Notes under the pieces: generated by a model
What the model was told of the DNA's origin: nothing
Seen by the model: the letters and a program-made list of their open reading frames with translations, nothing else
Database searches by the model: none
Made by a program: the position numbers and the translations under genes
In this document: positions 9,259-18,600 of the stretch, piece by piece
Numbering within the stretch: position 1 is the stretch's first letter
Layout of the letters: every line of letters starts with the position of its first letter
Assembly: GCA_023228465.1 (NCBI GenBank)
Contig: JALOBC010000024.1
Coordinates: 1-40,599 of the forward strand
Length of the DNA: 40,599 nt
Origin: Dokdonella sp.
GTDB taxonomy: Bacteria > Pseudomonadota > Gammaproteobacteria > Xanthomonadales > Rhodanobacteraceae
Reading direction: 5' to 3'

Positions 9259-9807
9259 TCACCCCTTGATGACCCGCGCAAGATCCTTGCGCAGCCGGTT
9301 GGCGTCGTAGCCGACCGGGTAGCGCAGCACCAGGAACCCGTGGGGATCGGCGATGGCGACGGCCACCTGGTCGGCGCCGGCCGGTCGCAGGGCGGCAAGT
9401 GTCGCCTCGGCGTCATCGGCGGCCTGCACCGGCGCGAGCGGGGCCAGCCGCGGGGCCAGCGCCGGATCGAGCACGATGACCCGCACGCGCTGCTGGTTCT
9501 GGTCCATGCTGATGCGCACGCGGCGCAGCTCGTCCAGCCGCGCCATGCAGCCGGCGGCGCAATCCGGGCCGGGCAGGGCGAAGAGGGTCCATGACCAGGC
9601 CGCGTCCCGCCACGCGAGCGTGCGGCCATCCTCGAGGACGAAACGCGCGCCATTGAGATCCTGCGGTGGCTCGATGAGCTCGCCGTAGTTGCGCGTGCCT
9701 TCCGGGCGCCATTCGATGCTCGTCAGCAGCATGGCGATGAGCAGGGGCGCGGCGAACAGCACCAGCAGCAGGATGCCACCCAGGGGTCGGGAAGTCTTGG
9801 TCGTCAT
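9259..9807 (-). CDS. Membrane-anchored thioredoxin-like CxxxC protein of the oxidase cluster
   Basis: A 182-residue protein with one membrane anchor (about residues 10-30) and a periplasmic domain. WSWTLFALPGPDCAAGC holds a CxxxC pair (C83, C87) in the position and context of the copper-binding CxxxC of SCO1/SenC proteins, and IADPHGFLVLRYPVG resembles the SCO C-terminal strand. I infer a SCO- or thioredoxin-like role in delivering copper to, or reducing, the CuA site of subunit II. The overall similarity to SCO is weak and I cannot confirm the third metal ligand. It sits 1 nt after SURF1 and directly before ctaA, as unnamed proteins do in related oxidase clusters. No recognisable sco1 gene is present in the window. 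Confidence 0.72.
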   Translation of the reverse strand: MTTKTSRPLGGILLLVLFAAPLLIAMLLTSIEWRPEGTRNYGELIEPPQDLNGARFVLEDGRTLAWRDAAWSWTLFALPGPDCAAGCMARLDELRRVRISMDQNQQRVRVIVLDPALAPRLAPLAPVQAADDAEATLAALRPAGADQVAVAIADPHGFLVLRYPVGYDANRLRKDLARVIKG

Positions 9808-9808
9808 G

Positions 9809-10531
9809 TCAGGGTCGTTGCCGGCGCCGATGCAGGATGGCGAACAATACGAGAGTCAGCGCGGCAAAGCTGTACCAGGTGAAGGCATAACCGAAATGTC
9901 GCTCGGGCGGAAACAACGGCGGGCGCCATTCACGCACGAAGGGGCTGCCGGCAGCGGGCGTGAGCAGCAGGACGCGCGGGTCCAGCGAACGGCCAAGGTC
10001 GGCGGCAATCTCGCCGATGTCGAGATAGATCGTGGTCTTGGGCCAGCCCTGCTGCCCGGGCAGGGCGTTGCCGCCCAGGCGCAGACCCGTGCCGGGCGCC
10101 GGCGCATACAGCGCATCGAGGGTCTGCTGGCCGGGCGAGGGTGGCGGGACAGCGAGCGGGGCGCCGCGCGGGTCGCGCGCCAGGAAGCCGCGGTTGACCA
10201 GTAACGGCGTGCTGCCATCGAGCGGCTCGAAGGGTGCGAACACCATGACGCCGACGCGACCCCCGCGCATCTGGTTGTCGAGCAGCCAGCTGTGGGCCGG
10301 ATCGAAGCGGCCGCTGACGCGCACATGCTCATAGCTGCCGTCACGCACCACGCGTCGCGCCTGATCGAGCGGCATGGCCGGCTGGCCGGCGACCCGATCG
10401 AAGGCGGCGAACAGTTGCTGCTTTTCATGCCCGCGACGCACCTGCCAGGTGCCGAGCACAATGAAGAAGGCCAGGCCCGCGAGGGTCAGCAAGATCGCGA
10501 ACGCGCCGGGTCGATGCCAATGCCTGCCCAC
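9809..10531 (-). CDS. SURF1 family cytochrome oxidase assembly protein
   Basis: A 240-residue protein with two membrane helices flanking a periplasmic domain. The N-terminal motif LGTWQVRRGHEK and the C-terminal HFGYAFTWYSFAALTL are SURF1 signatures. SURF1 helps place heme A in subunit I. The open frame continues upstream to 10648 but would run into the divergent DUF2909 gene and encode unconserved sequence. The GTG at 10531 gives the usual family length and leaves a 53-nt divergent promoter region, so I prefer it, although the ribosome site is weak. It is followed 1 nt later by the CxxxC protein, in an operon through ctaA and ctaB. Confidence 0.9.
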   Translation of the reverse strand: MGRHWHRPGAFAILLTLAGLAFFIVLGTWQVRRGHEKQQLFAAFDRVAGQPAMPLDQARRVVRDGSYEHVRVSGRFDPAHSWLLDNQMRGGRVGVMVFAPFEPLDGSTPLLVNRGFLARDPRGAPLAVPPPSPGQQTLDALYAPAPGTGLRLGGNALPGQQGWPKTTIYLDIGEIAADLGRSLDPRVLLLTPAAGSPFVREWRPPLFPPERHFGYAFTWYSFAALTLVLFAILHRRRQRP

Positions 10532-10584
10532 GAAACTATAGAATTCCCGCTGCCGCCATCTGGCCGAGCCAACCCGACACCCGC

Positions 10585-10797
10585 ATGTCCTTGAGCAAAA
10601 TCCTGATCCTGCTGTTCCTCGCCGCGATCGTCTACAACCTGGGCGCAAGCCTGTACTTCATGATGACCGACAGGAGCGGCGGTGACCGCATGTTGCGCTC
10701 GCTCACCTGGCGCATCGGCCTGTCGGTGCTGCTGATCGTGCTGATCATCCTCGGTATCTGGACCGGCGTCATCAAGCCGCACGGCGTGGGTGGCTGA
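10585..10797 (+). CDS. Twin-transmembrane protein, DUF2909
   Basis: A 70-residue protein with two hydrophobic helices: KILILLFLAAIVYNLGASLYFM (about 5-26) and LSVLLIVLIILGIWTGVI (about 47-64). These are joined by a charged loop with R and D (DRSGGDRMLRSLTWRIG). This is the DUF2909 pattern. Homologs sit, usually on the opposite strand, between ctaE and SURF1 in many gamma- and betaproteobacteria, and no function has been assigned. The gene is divergent from SURF1 and convergent with ctaE, so it is not part of the oxidase transcripts. A role in oxidase assembly is suggested only by position. Confidence 0.88.
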   Translation: MSLSKILILLFLAAIVYNLGASLYFMMTDRSGGDRMLRSLTWRIGLSVLLIVLIILGIWTGVIKPHGVGG

Positions 10798-10848
10798 GCA
10801 GAGCCGGAATTCGCCGTTGGAACCTGGGCAGCGCAGCGGACCGCTTCC

Positions 10849-10880
10849 CGATGGCGCAGCGCGTCGAGACGCTGCCATCG
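10849..10880. terminator. Hairpin between convergent DUF2909 and ctaE genes
   Basis: CGATGG-CAGCG (left arm 10849-10861, with a 2-nt bulge) pairs with CGCTGCCATCG (10870-10880) around an 8-nt loop, giving 11 base pairs. It sits in the 135-nt gap between two convergent genes, where a bidirectional terminator is expected. There is no T-run on either side, so factor-independent termination is not assured. Confidence 0.4.
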
Positions 10881-10932
10881 CCCGGCCGGGCCTGCCTTGC
10901 GAATTCCGGACCGTGAAACTCCCGTCCCAGCC

Positions 10933-11799
10933 CTAGAGCACGTACACGAACACGAACAGGCCCAGCCACACCACGTCGACGAAGTGCCAGTACCAGGCCA
11001 CCGCCTCGAAGCCGAAATGGTGGTCGCGCGAGAAGTGGCCCTTGGCGCAGCGCGCCCAGATGACGCACAGCATGATCGCACCCAGGGTCACGTGGACCCC
11101 ATGGAAACCGGTCAGCAGGAAGAAGGTGCTGCCGTAGATGCCGCTGCCCAGGGTCAGGTTGTAGTGGTGATAGGCCTCATAGTACTCGTAGGCCTGGAAG
11201 CCGATGAAGGTCGCGCCAAGCAGGATGGTGAGGGCGAGGAAGGTCAGCAGCCGCGCGCGATGGCCGGTACGCAGCGCGTGGTGGGCAATGGTGATGGTCA
11301 CACCCGAGGACAGCAGCAGCAGGGTGTTGAGGAGCGGGATGCCCCACGGCGACATGGTGGTGAACTGGCCACCGATGTCGGCCGGCCCGTTGCTGGGCCA
11401 CATCGCCGTGAACGCCGGCCACAGGAACTCGTTGGTCGATGCGCCATCGCCCGCGCCGCCCAGCCACGGAATGGCGAACATGCGCGTGTAGAACAGGGCG
11501 CCGAAGAAGGCGCCGAAGAACATCACCTCGGAGAAGATGAACCAGATCATGCCGAGGCGGAATGAGCCGTCCACCTGCTGGTTGTACTTGCCGCCCACCG
11601 ATTCGGTGATGACCGAGTGGAACCAGCCGATCAGCATGACGATCAGCAGGGCGATGCCTGCGGCCATGATGAACTTGCCGACGACGAAGTCGTCCATCCA
11701 CAGCGCCGCACCACTCAGCGTGCCGAGCAGCCCGAACGAGCCGAAGATCGGCCAGTGGCTGCCGTGGGGAACGTAGTAAGCACCTTGTGTTTGCGCCAT
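10933..11799 (-). CDS. ctaE: Cytochrome c oxidase subunit III
   Basis: A 288-residue inner-membrane protein with seven hydrophobic helices. It stabilises subunit I and shapes the proton and oxygen entry. Conserved elements include the start GAYYVPHGSHWPIFGS, WFIFSEVMFFGAFFGALFY with the buried Glu, FQAYEYYEAY, and the C-terminal FHGVHVTLGAIML and VAWYWHFVDVVWLGLFVFVYV. Length and order match the aa3-type enzyme of proteobacteria rather than a bo-type quinol oxidase. It follows ctaG by 37 nt in the main oxidase operon. Confidence 0.97.
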   Translation of the reverse strand: MAQTQGAYYVPHGSHWPIFGSFGLLGTLSGAALWMDDFVVGKFIMAAGIALLIVMLIGWFHSVITESVGGKYNQQVDGSFRLGMIWFIFSEVMFFGAFFGALFYTRMFAIPWLGGAGDGASTNEFLWPAFTAMWPSNGPADIGGQFTTMSPWGIPLLNTLLLLSSGVTITIAHHALRTGHRARLLTFLALTILLGATFIGFQAYEYYEAYHHYNLTLGSGIYGSTFFLLTGFHGVHVTLGAIMLCVIWARCAKGHFSRDHHFGFEAVAWYWHFVDVVWLGLFVFVYVL

Positions 11800-11836
11800 G
11801 GCGTGGGAACCCGTGCAGTCGCGGTCAATGCCGCAT

Positions 11837-12412
11837 TCAGTTCACCGCCGTGGACGGCGAGCCGGCATCGGCCAGCCGCCGGGTGGCGGTCTCGTTGGGA
11901 AAGAAGGTATAGGACAGCGTGAGTTGCTGCACGGTGTGCGGCAACTGCGGATCGATGAAGAAGCGCACCGGCATGCGGCGTGATTCACCCGCCTGCAGCA
12001 CCTGCTCGGTGAAGCAGAAACATTCGGTCTTGTTGAAGTAGAGCGAGGCGGCACTGGGCGCGACACTGGGCACCGCGTTGCCGACGATGGCGTGGTCGCT
12101 CTCGTTGCTGGCATCGAACCACACCTCGATGACCTTGCCCGGATGCACCTCGATGCTCGGCTGCTCGGGCGCGAACGTCCAGGGCAGCTTGCTGTTGACG
12201 TTGGCCACGAACTGCACGCTGATGCTGCGGCTGGTGTCCTCGACCAGGCCCTGGGCCGTGGCCGCCTCGCCGGACAACTTGATGCCCAGCACATGCTGGC
12301 AGACGATGCGGTAGAGCGGCACCATGGCGAAGCCGAACAGGAACGAGCAGGCAATGACCACAACGGCGGTGCGGGCAAGACTGCGATTGAGGTTGCGCGC
12401 CGGATCGTTCAT
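11837..12412 (-). CDS. ctaG: Cytochrome c oxidase assembly protein CtaG/Cox11
   Basis: A 191-residue protein with one N-terminal membrane helix (about 14-33) and a periplasmic immunoglobulin-like domain that delivers copper to CuB of subunit I. The copper motif CFCF (C131, C133) is visible in NKTECFCFTEQ. MVPLYRIVCQHVLG just after the membrane helix is another family mark. I set the start at ATG 12412, which overlaps the stop of the small upstream gene as ATGA. An upstream extension to 12478 encodes unconserved, Arg-rich sequence. Confidence 0.95.
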   Translation of the reverse strand: MNDPARNLNRSLARTAVVVIACSFLFGFAMVPLYRIVCQHVLGIKLSGEAATAQGLVEDTSRSISVQFVANVNSKLPWTFAPEQPSIEVHPGKVIEVWFDASNESDHAIVGNAVPSVAPSAASLYFNKTECFCFTEQVLQAGESRRMPVRFFIDPQLPHTVQQLTLSYTFFPNETATRRLADAGSPSTAVN

Positions 12413-12558
12413 CGCATCAGCACGCCCTGCAGGATGGCCAGCACGAAGATGGCCACGACCACGCCGGCCAGGATCCACGCCGTACGCCGCGCTGCGGCGC
12501 GTCGCGCTTCGATGTCCTCGGGCCTGTCATCGTGTTGCACCATTTCAAGAGCTTTCAT
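12409..12558 (-). CDS. Small single-helix protein of the cytochrome oxidase cluster
   Basis: A 49-residue protein with an acidic/basic N-terminus (HDDRPEDIEARRAAARR) and one membrane helix (TAWILAGVVVAIFVLAILQGVLM). Such short proteins lie between ctaD and ctaG in many proteobacteria. Some are called small oxidase assembly proteins, without firm biochemical proof. The start is uncertain: ATG 12558 or ATG 12543, neither with a strong ribosome site. The coupling of its stop to the ctaG start (ATGA) supports it as a real gene. Between ctaD and this gene (12622-12671) an imperfect GC hairpin could attenuate transcription or mark an RNA processing site. Confidence 0.72.
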   Translation of the reverse strand: MKALEMVQHDDRPEDIEARRAAARRTAWILAGVVVAIFVLAILQGVLMR

Positions 12559-12703
12559 GCCTGCTGCACTGCCACCTCGCGGGCAGCGCATGCGTGTTTG
12601 AACCGGCGGCCATGGATCGCCGCTGCCGGGCCCGACCGCCTGCGCTTCCGCGTCGCGCCCGGGGCGGCAGCCCCTGCGCGGCGCTCATGGGCGCTGGCCA
12701 GGG

Positions 12704-14332
12704 TCAATGACTCACGTCGCCGTGGGCCAGCATCCCCGCCGTGACCACCGGCGGATGGGTGAAGCTGTGATACGGCGCCGGCGAGGGCAGCGTCCATTCC
12801 AGACCCTTGGCGCCTTCCCAGACCCGTTCGGTGGCGCGCTGTTTCGAGAAATAGACGCAGTGGATGATGACGCCGACGAAGATGAGCTGGGTCGCTCCGA
12901 ACCAGAACCCGCCGATCGAGCTCAGCATGTTGAAGTCGGCGAAGGCGACGTTGTAGTCGGGGATGCGCCGCGGCATGCCGGCCAGGCCGAGGAAGTGCTG
13001 CGGGAAGAACAGCAGGTTGACCGAGATGGCGCTGGACCAGAAGTGGATCTTGCCCCACTTTTCCGAGTACATGTGGCCCGACCACTTCGGCAGCCAGTAG
13101 TAGACCGCGCCCATGATGGCGAAGGCGGCGCCGGTGACCAGCACATAGTGGAAGTGGGCGACCACGAAGAACGTGTCCTGATACTGGAAGTCCGCCGGTA
13201 CCAGCGCCAGGCTGACGCCGGAGAAGCCGCCGATCGAGAACAGGATGACGAACGCGCAGGCGAACAGCATCGGCGTCTCGAAGGTCAGCGAGCCGCCCCA
13301 CATGGTGGTGACCCAGTTGAAGATCTTCACGCCGGTCGGGATCGCGATCAGCATGGTGCCGTACATGAAGAACAGGTTGCCGCCGAGCGGCATGCCTACC
13401 GTGAACATGTGGTGTGCCCACACGATGAACGACAGGAAGGCGATGCAGGCCAGCGCATAGACCATCGCCTGGTAGCCGAACAGCGGCTTGCGCGAGAAGG
13501 TCGGCACGATCTCGCTGACGATGCCGAAGGCCGGCAGGATCATGATGTAGACCTCGGGGTGCCCGAAGAACCAGAAGATGTGCTGGTACATGACCGGGTC
13601 GCCGCCGCCGGCGGCGTGGAAGAAGCTGGTGCCGAAGTACTTGTCGGTGAGCAGCATGGTGATCGCACCGGCAAGCACCGGCATCACGGCGATCAGCAGG
13701 AAGGCGGTGATCAGCCAGCTCCACACGAACACCGGCATGCGCAGCAGGTCCACGCCCGGCGCGCGCATGTTGAGGATGGTGGCGATGATGTTGATCGCGC
13801 CCATGATGGAGCTGATGCCCATCATGTGCACGGAGAAGATCGCGAAGGCGACGTTCATGCCGCCTTCCAGCGCCAGGGGCGGATACATCGTCCAGCCGCC
13901 CTGCGGGCCGCCACCCGGCATGAACATCGTGGAGATGAGCATCAGGAAGGCGAATGGCAGGATCCAGAACGACCAGTTGTTGAGACGCGGCAGAGCCATG
14001 TCCGGTGCGCCGATCATCATCGGCAGCATCCAGTTGGCGAGGCCGACGAAGGCCGGCATGATCGCGCCGAAGATCATGATCAGGCCGTGCATCGAAGTCA
14101 TTTCATTGAAGAACTCCGGCTGCACGAGCTGCATGCCCGGCTGGAACAGCTCGGCACGGATGACCATCGCGAAGCTGCCGCCGATGAAGAACATCGTCAG
14201 CGAGAAGATCAGGTACAGCGTGCCGATGTCCTTGTGGTTCGTGGTGAACAGCCAGCGATGCAGGAAGCCGTGCGGCTTGTGGTCGTGGCTTGCGTGGACA
14301 TCTGGTTGGATGGCGGGATTGACTGCGGCCAT
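12704..14332 (-). CDS. ctaD: Cytochrome c oxidase subunit I (aa3-type, class A1)
   Basis: A 542-residue protein with twelve membrane helices that holds heme a and the heme a3-CuB oxygen-reduction centre. Visible ligands are H82 (heme a, in TSMHGLIM), H258 with the E260 and Y262 of GHPEVY (CuB ligand, D-channel glutamate and cross-linked tyrosine), H307 and H308 (Cu[10 protein letters not shown]), and H393 and H395 (heme a3 and heme a, VVAHFHYVL). K336 in [10 protein letters not shown] is the K-channel lysine, so this is the A1 class with both proton channels. The start is ATG 14332 with GAGG about 9 nt upstream. A 6-bp hairpin (14360-14377) lies in the 89-nt gap after ctaC. Confidence 0.98.
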   Translation of the reverse strand: MAAVNPAIQPDVHASHDHKPHGFLHRWLFTTNHKDIGTLYLIFSLTMFFIGGSFAMVIRAELFQPGMQLVQPEFFNEMTSMHGLIMIFGAIMPAFVGLANWMLPMMIGAPDMALPRLNNWSFWILPFAFLMLISTMFMPGGGPQGGWTMYPPLALEGGMNVAFAIFSVHMMGISSIMGAINIIATILNMRAPGVDLLRMPVFVWSWLITAFLLIAVMPVLAGAITMLLTDKYFGTSFFHAAGGGDPVMYQHIFWFFGHPEVYIMILPAFGIVSEIVPTFSRKPLFGYQAMVYALACIAFLSFIVWAHHMFTVGMPLGGNLFFMYGTMLIAIPTGVKIFNWVTTMWGGSLTFETPMLFACAFVILFSIGGFSGVSLALVPADFQYQDTFFVVAHFHYVLVTGAAFAIMGAVYYWLPKWSGHMYSEKWGKIHFWSSAISVNLLFFPQHFLGLAGMPRRIPDYNVAFADFNMLSSIGGFWFGATQLIFVGVIIHCVYFSKQRATERVWEGAKGLEWTLPSPAPYHSFTHPPVVTAGMLAHGDVSH

Positions 14333-14421
14333 GGCCTACGAACCTCGATTTTGAATGGTGCGGCCCGCGCTGGCCGCTGTTTGACCCGACTCGACGGCGC
14401 CGACTGGCGCGCGCCGCCCGC

Positions 14422-15321
14422 TCAACCCTGGCCGTCCGGCGCCGCACCTACGGCGGCGGTGGCGGCTGCCGCGCTCTTGTGCGTCGCCAGCCACTGCTCG
14501 AACTCGGCCTGCGGCACCGCCTTGACCACGATCGGCATGAACGCATGGTCACGACCGCACAGCTCCGCGCACTGGCCGCGGTAGAGCCCCGGCGTGTTGA
14601 TCTTGGTCCAGTTGTCGTTGATGAAGCCCGGAATCGCGTCCTGCTTCCAGCCCAGGGTGGGCACCCACCACGAGTGGATCACGTCGTCGGCGGTGATGAG
14701 GAAGCGGATCTTCACGCCCACCGGCACCACCAGCGGGTTGTCCACGTTCAGCAGGTAGCTCGAATAGTCCCCGTCCTTGACCGCGTTGGGGTCGAGCCCG
14801 GAGCCGAGCTGGCGCACGCGGTTGGATTCGGTGTCCAGGCTGGAGATGAAGTGCACGCCCGGATCCTGTTTCTGGTATTCGACGTAGTCATAACGCCAGC
14901 GCCACTGGAATCCGGTGACCTTGACCGTCAGATCCGACTCGCCGACGTCGTTCATGTCGATGAGCAGCCTGGTCGCCGGCCAGGCCAGCATGATCAGCAG
15001 CAGGATGGGGATGATCGTCCACACCACTTCCAGCCTGGTGTTGTGGGCCCAGGTCTGGGCCACTGCGCCGCGCGACTTGCGGAAGCGGAACATGGCCACG
15101 AACATCACCGCGAACACGACGATGCCGATGCCGGCGCACACGTACAGGCCCAGCATGTGCAGGTCGTAGACGCGCTTGGAGATGTCCGACACGCCCTGCG
15201 GCATGTTGAGTTGCCATGGCACCGGATTGGCGAAAGCCGCCGTGCTCCCCAGCGCGCCACCAGCCAGAAGGGCCAGCCCTGCGAATGCGCGCCGCGTGCG
15301 CGTTACCCCGGATGCAATCAT
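14422..15321 (-). CDS. ctaC: Cytochrome c oxidase subunit II (CuA)
   Basis: A 299-residue protein that takes electrons from cytochrome c through the binuclear CuA site. Residues 1-31 are a signal peptide (cleavage after AFA). Two membrane helices follow (about 55-78 and 98-120), then a cupredoxin domain. The CuA ligands are all visible: H216, C251, E253, C255, H259 and M262 (CAELCGRDHAFM). The aromatic patch QWRWRYDY transfers electrons. The C-terminus is Ala-rich with no fused heme c domain, so this is an aa3 rather than a caa3 enzyme. I set the start at ATG 15321, with AGGTGA about 6 nt before it. The open frame to 15528 has no conserved sequence. It is the first gene of the oxidase operon. 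Confidence 0.97.
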   Translation of the reverse strand: MIASGVTRTRRAFAGLALLAGGALGSTAAFANPVPWQLNMPQGVSDISKRVYDLHMLGLYVCAGIGIVVFAVMFVAMFRFRKSRGAVAQTWAHNTRLEVVWTIIPILLLIMLAWPATRLLIDMNDVGESDLTVKVTGFQWRWRYDYVEYQKQDPGVHFISSLDTESNRVRQLGSGLDPNAVKDGDYSSYLLNVDNPLVVPVGVKIRFLITADDVIHSWWVPTLGWKQDAIPGFINDNWTKINTPGLYRGQCAELCGRDHAFMPIVVKAVPQAEFEQWLATHKSAAAATAAVGAAPDGQG

Positions 15322-15429
15322 CGCCTTCACCTTGTTCGAACTCCGGCCGCCCGGGCAACGCTGCAACGCGCGTCGCCGACGGGTCCCCAGCCGGCAGCCA
15401 TTCGGAAAATCGGGTAGGTATCGGCAGCG

Positions 15430-15459
15430 ATCATAGTAGATCGCGAGCGCCAGCGACAA
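15430..15459 (-). promoter_or_regulatory. Candidate promoter of the ctaC operon
   Basis: On the minus strand TTGTCG (15454-15459) and TATGAT (15430-15435, 5 of 6 consensus) are separated by 18 nt. This would place the transcript start near 15423 and give a leader of about 100 nt before ctaC. Confidence 0.42.
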
Positions 15460-15531
15460 TATGACGCACCCGGCGCGGGGATGCATGCTGCGCTGCAGTC
15501 GGCCCCGCCCGGACCACGGGGCGTGCATCGC

Positions 15532-15560
15532 TTGGCCGGCGGCAGGTGCCTCACTACACT
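15532..15560 (+). promoter_or_regulatory. Candidate promoter of putA
   Basis: TTGGCC (15532-15537) and TACACT (15555-15560, 4 of 6 consensus) are 17 nt apart, starting about 120 nt upstream of the putA start. Read by eye, with no experimental support. Confidence 0.4.
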
Positions 15561-15653
15561 AGCGCCGATGCCGGCCCGCGGGGCGGGCACGGATGTCTTC
15601 GCGGCCAGGGCGCGCGGTGCGCGCACGCCGTTTCCTTGCGCACGAGAGTTGCC

Positions 15654-18600
15654 TTGAGCACATCACTGATTCCTGATCTCCCCCCGCCCGGGACGTCTGC
15701 GCGCGCGCGCATCACCGCAGCCTGGTCACGCGATGAAACCCAGGCGGTGGACGAGCTGCTGGCGCAGGCCAGCCTGCCCCCGGCCGAACGCGAACTGGTG
15801 CTGGCCCGCGCCTCGGAGCTGGTCGCGCGCGTGCGCGCGCGGGCGTCGGAGCAGAGTGCGGTGGAATCCTTCATGCGCCAGTACGACCTCTCCAGCGAGG
15901 AAGGGGTGTTGCTGATGTGCGTGGCCGAGGCGCTGCTGCGCATCCCCGACCGCAGTACCGCGGACAAGCTGATCCGCGACAAGCTCGGCGAGGCGGACTG
16001 GAAGAAGCACCTGGGCGGCAGCGAATCGGTGTTCGTCAACGCGTCCACCTGGGGCCTCATGCTGACCGGACGCCTGGTCAACCTGGCCGAGGACACGCGG
16101 CGCGACTTCGTCGGTGCGGTGAAGCGCCTGGCCGGGCGCGCCGGCGAGCCGGTGATCCGCCTGGCAGTGCGCCAGGCCATGCGCATCATGGGCCATCAGT
16201 TCGTCATGGGCCGCAACATCGCCGAAGCGCTCGATCGCTCGGCCGAGAAGGGCAACCGCGACTACCGCTATTCCTACGACATGCTCGGCGAAGCCGCGCT
16301 GACGCAACCGGACGCCGACCGCTATCACCAGGCCTACATGGACGCCATCGCCGCGCTCGGCGCGCGCGGACCGTTCGGCGACGTGCTGGACGCGCCTTCG
16401 ATCTCGGTCAAGCTCTCGGCCCTGCATCCGCGCTACGAGTTCGCCAAGCGCGAGCGCGTGCAGCGGGAACTGACGCCCAGGGTGCTGGAGCTGGCGCAAC
16501 TGGCCAGGCAGCACGGCATCGGCATGACCGTGGACGCCGAGGAAGCCGACCGGCTCGAACTTTCGCTGGATGTCATCGGCACGGTGTTCGCCGACGAATC
16601 GCTGGCCGGCTGGAACGGCTTCGGTCTTGCGGTGCAGGCCTATCAGAAGCGCGCGCCGTTTGTCATCGACTGGCTGGCCGAAACCGCGCACCAGGCCGGT
16701 CGCCGCTGGTGCGTGCGCCTGGTCAAGGGCGCCTACTGGGATTCGGAAATCAAGCGTGCCCAGGAGGCGGGCCTGGGCGGCTACCCGGTCTTTACGCGCA
16801 AGCCGAACACGGACGTGTCCTACCTGGCCTGCGCGCGGCGCCTGTTCGACGCCGGCGGCGATGCGATCTATCCGCAGTTCGCCACCCACAACGCGCACAC
16901 CATCGCGGCCGTGCACCACTATGCGCAGGGCCGGCCGTTCGAGTTCCAGCGCCTGCACGGCATGGGCCAGGATCTCTACGACGAGGTCATCGGCAAGGAG
17001 CACCTCGGCGTGCCCTGCCGCGTGTATGCGCCGGTGGGCAGTCACGAGGACCTTCTGCCCTACCTGGTGCGACGCCTGCTGGAAAACGGCGCCAACACGT
17101 CCTTCGTCAACCGCATCGTGGACGAGGACGTGGCCATCCGCGACCTGGTCGCCGATCCCTGCGAGATCGTGCGCGATCTTGCCTCCCGGCCGCATCCGCG
17201 CATCCCGCTGCCGGTCGCCCTGTACGGCGACCATCCCGCGCAGGTGCACGGCGCCCACTTCGTATCCAGGAAGAACTCGATGGGCGTCAATCTCGCCAAC
17301 GATGACGAATTGCGGGCCCTGGCCGACGCGGTCAACGCCGCGCATGCGCCGTGGACGGCCGCGCCGCTGGTGCCGGGTGCGACCAGCAGCGAGGCGGAAC
17401 GCGACGTGACCAATCCGGCCGACCGGCGCAAGGTGGTCGGCAAGAGCCGCAACGCCGACCAGGCGACCATCGAGAAGGCCCTGGCCAATGCGGTGGCCGC
17501 GCAGGAAGGCTGGGATACGCTGCCCGCCGCCAGCCGCGCCGCCATCCTCGAGCACGCCGCCGACCTGCTGGAAGCGCGGCGTGGCGAGTTCATTGCCCTG
17601 TGCGTGCGCGAGGCCGGCAAGACCATCCCGGCAGCCGTTTCCGAAGTGCGCGAGGCGGCCGACATGTGCCGCTACTACGCGGCCATGGCGCGCAAGCTGT
17701 TTGGCCAGCCCGAACAGTTGCCCGGCCCGACCGGCGAATCGAACCAGCTGTTCCTGCGCGGGCGCGGCGTCTTCGTCTGCATCAGCCCGTGGAATTTCCC
17801 CCTGGCGATCTTCATGGGCCAGGTGGCGGCGGGCCTTGCCGCAGGCAATGCGGTGCTCGCCAAGCCGGCCGACCAGACCACCCTGATCGGCTACGCGGCG
17901 GTGAAGCTGCTGCACGAGGCCGGCGTGCCGGAACGCGTGCTGCAGTTCGTGCCGGCCAAGGGCTCGATGCTCGGCAAGACCCTGCTGACGCGCCCCGAGA
18001 TCGCCGGCGTGTGTTTCACCGGTTCAACGGAAACCGCCTGGACGATCAACCGCACGCTGGCCGCGCGCAACGCCCCGATCGCCAGCCTGATCGCCGAGAC
18101 CGGCGGCCAGAATGCGCTCATCGCCGATTCTTCCGCGCTGCCCGAACAGCTGGTCAAGGACGTGGTCACCTCGGCCTTCGATTCGGCCGGCCAGCGCTGC
18201 TCGGCGGCCCGCGTACTGTATGTGCAGGATGACATCGCCGACAAGGTCATCACCATGCTCAAGGGCGCCATGGATGAACTCGTGGTGGGCGATCCGGCAC
18301 GGCTGTCCACCGACGTCGGCCCGGTCATCGACCCGCCCTCCTGTGCCAGCCTCGACGCGCATGCGGCCGAAATGGAAGGCGTCGCCACCCTCATCAACCA
18401 GGCCAGGTTGCCGGAAGAGGCCGCGCACGGCACGTTCTTTGCCCCGCGCGCCTACGAAATCACCTCGATCGCGGTGCTCAAACGCGAGGTGTTCGGCCCG
18501 GCGCTGCACGTGGTGCGCTGGAAGGCCGAAGAACTCGACCAGGTGATCGATGCCATCAATGGCACCGGCTTCGGCCTCACGCTCGGCATCCACAGCCGCA

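Larger units (their letters stand above)
15322..15653. other. Divergent intergenic region between ctaC and putA
   Basis: This 332-nt region separates two divergent metabolic genes and contains the two candidate promoters listed separately. The open frames across it on either strand are extensions of ctaC and putA without conserved sequence. I see no operator with clear dyad symmetry. Confidence 0.5.

Noticed and set aside
10804-10909. Inverted repeat CCGGAATTCG (10804-10813) and CGAATTCCGG (10900-10909)
   Set aside because: The arms are short, centred on a palindromic GAATTC, and 86 nt apart. The 11-bp hairpin between them is a better structure, so I treat this as chance.
12707-14584. 625-codon open frame on the plus strand opposite ctaD
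   Set aside because: The translation is an H/R/D/Q-rich artefact of GC-rich antisense sequence, and ctaD is certain.
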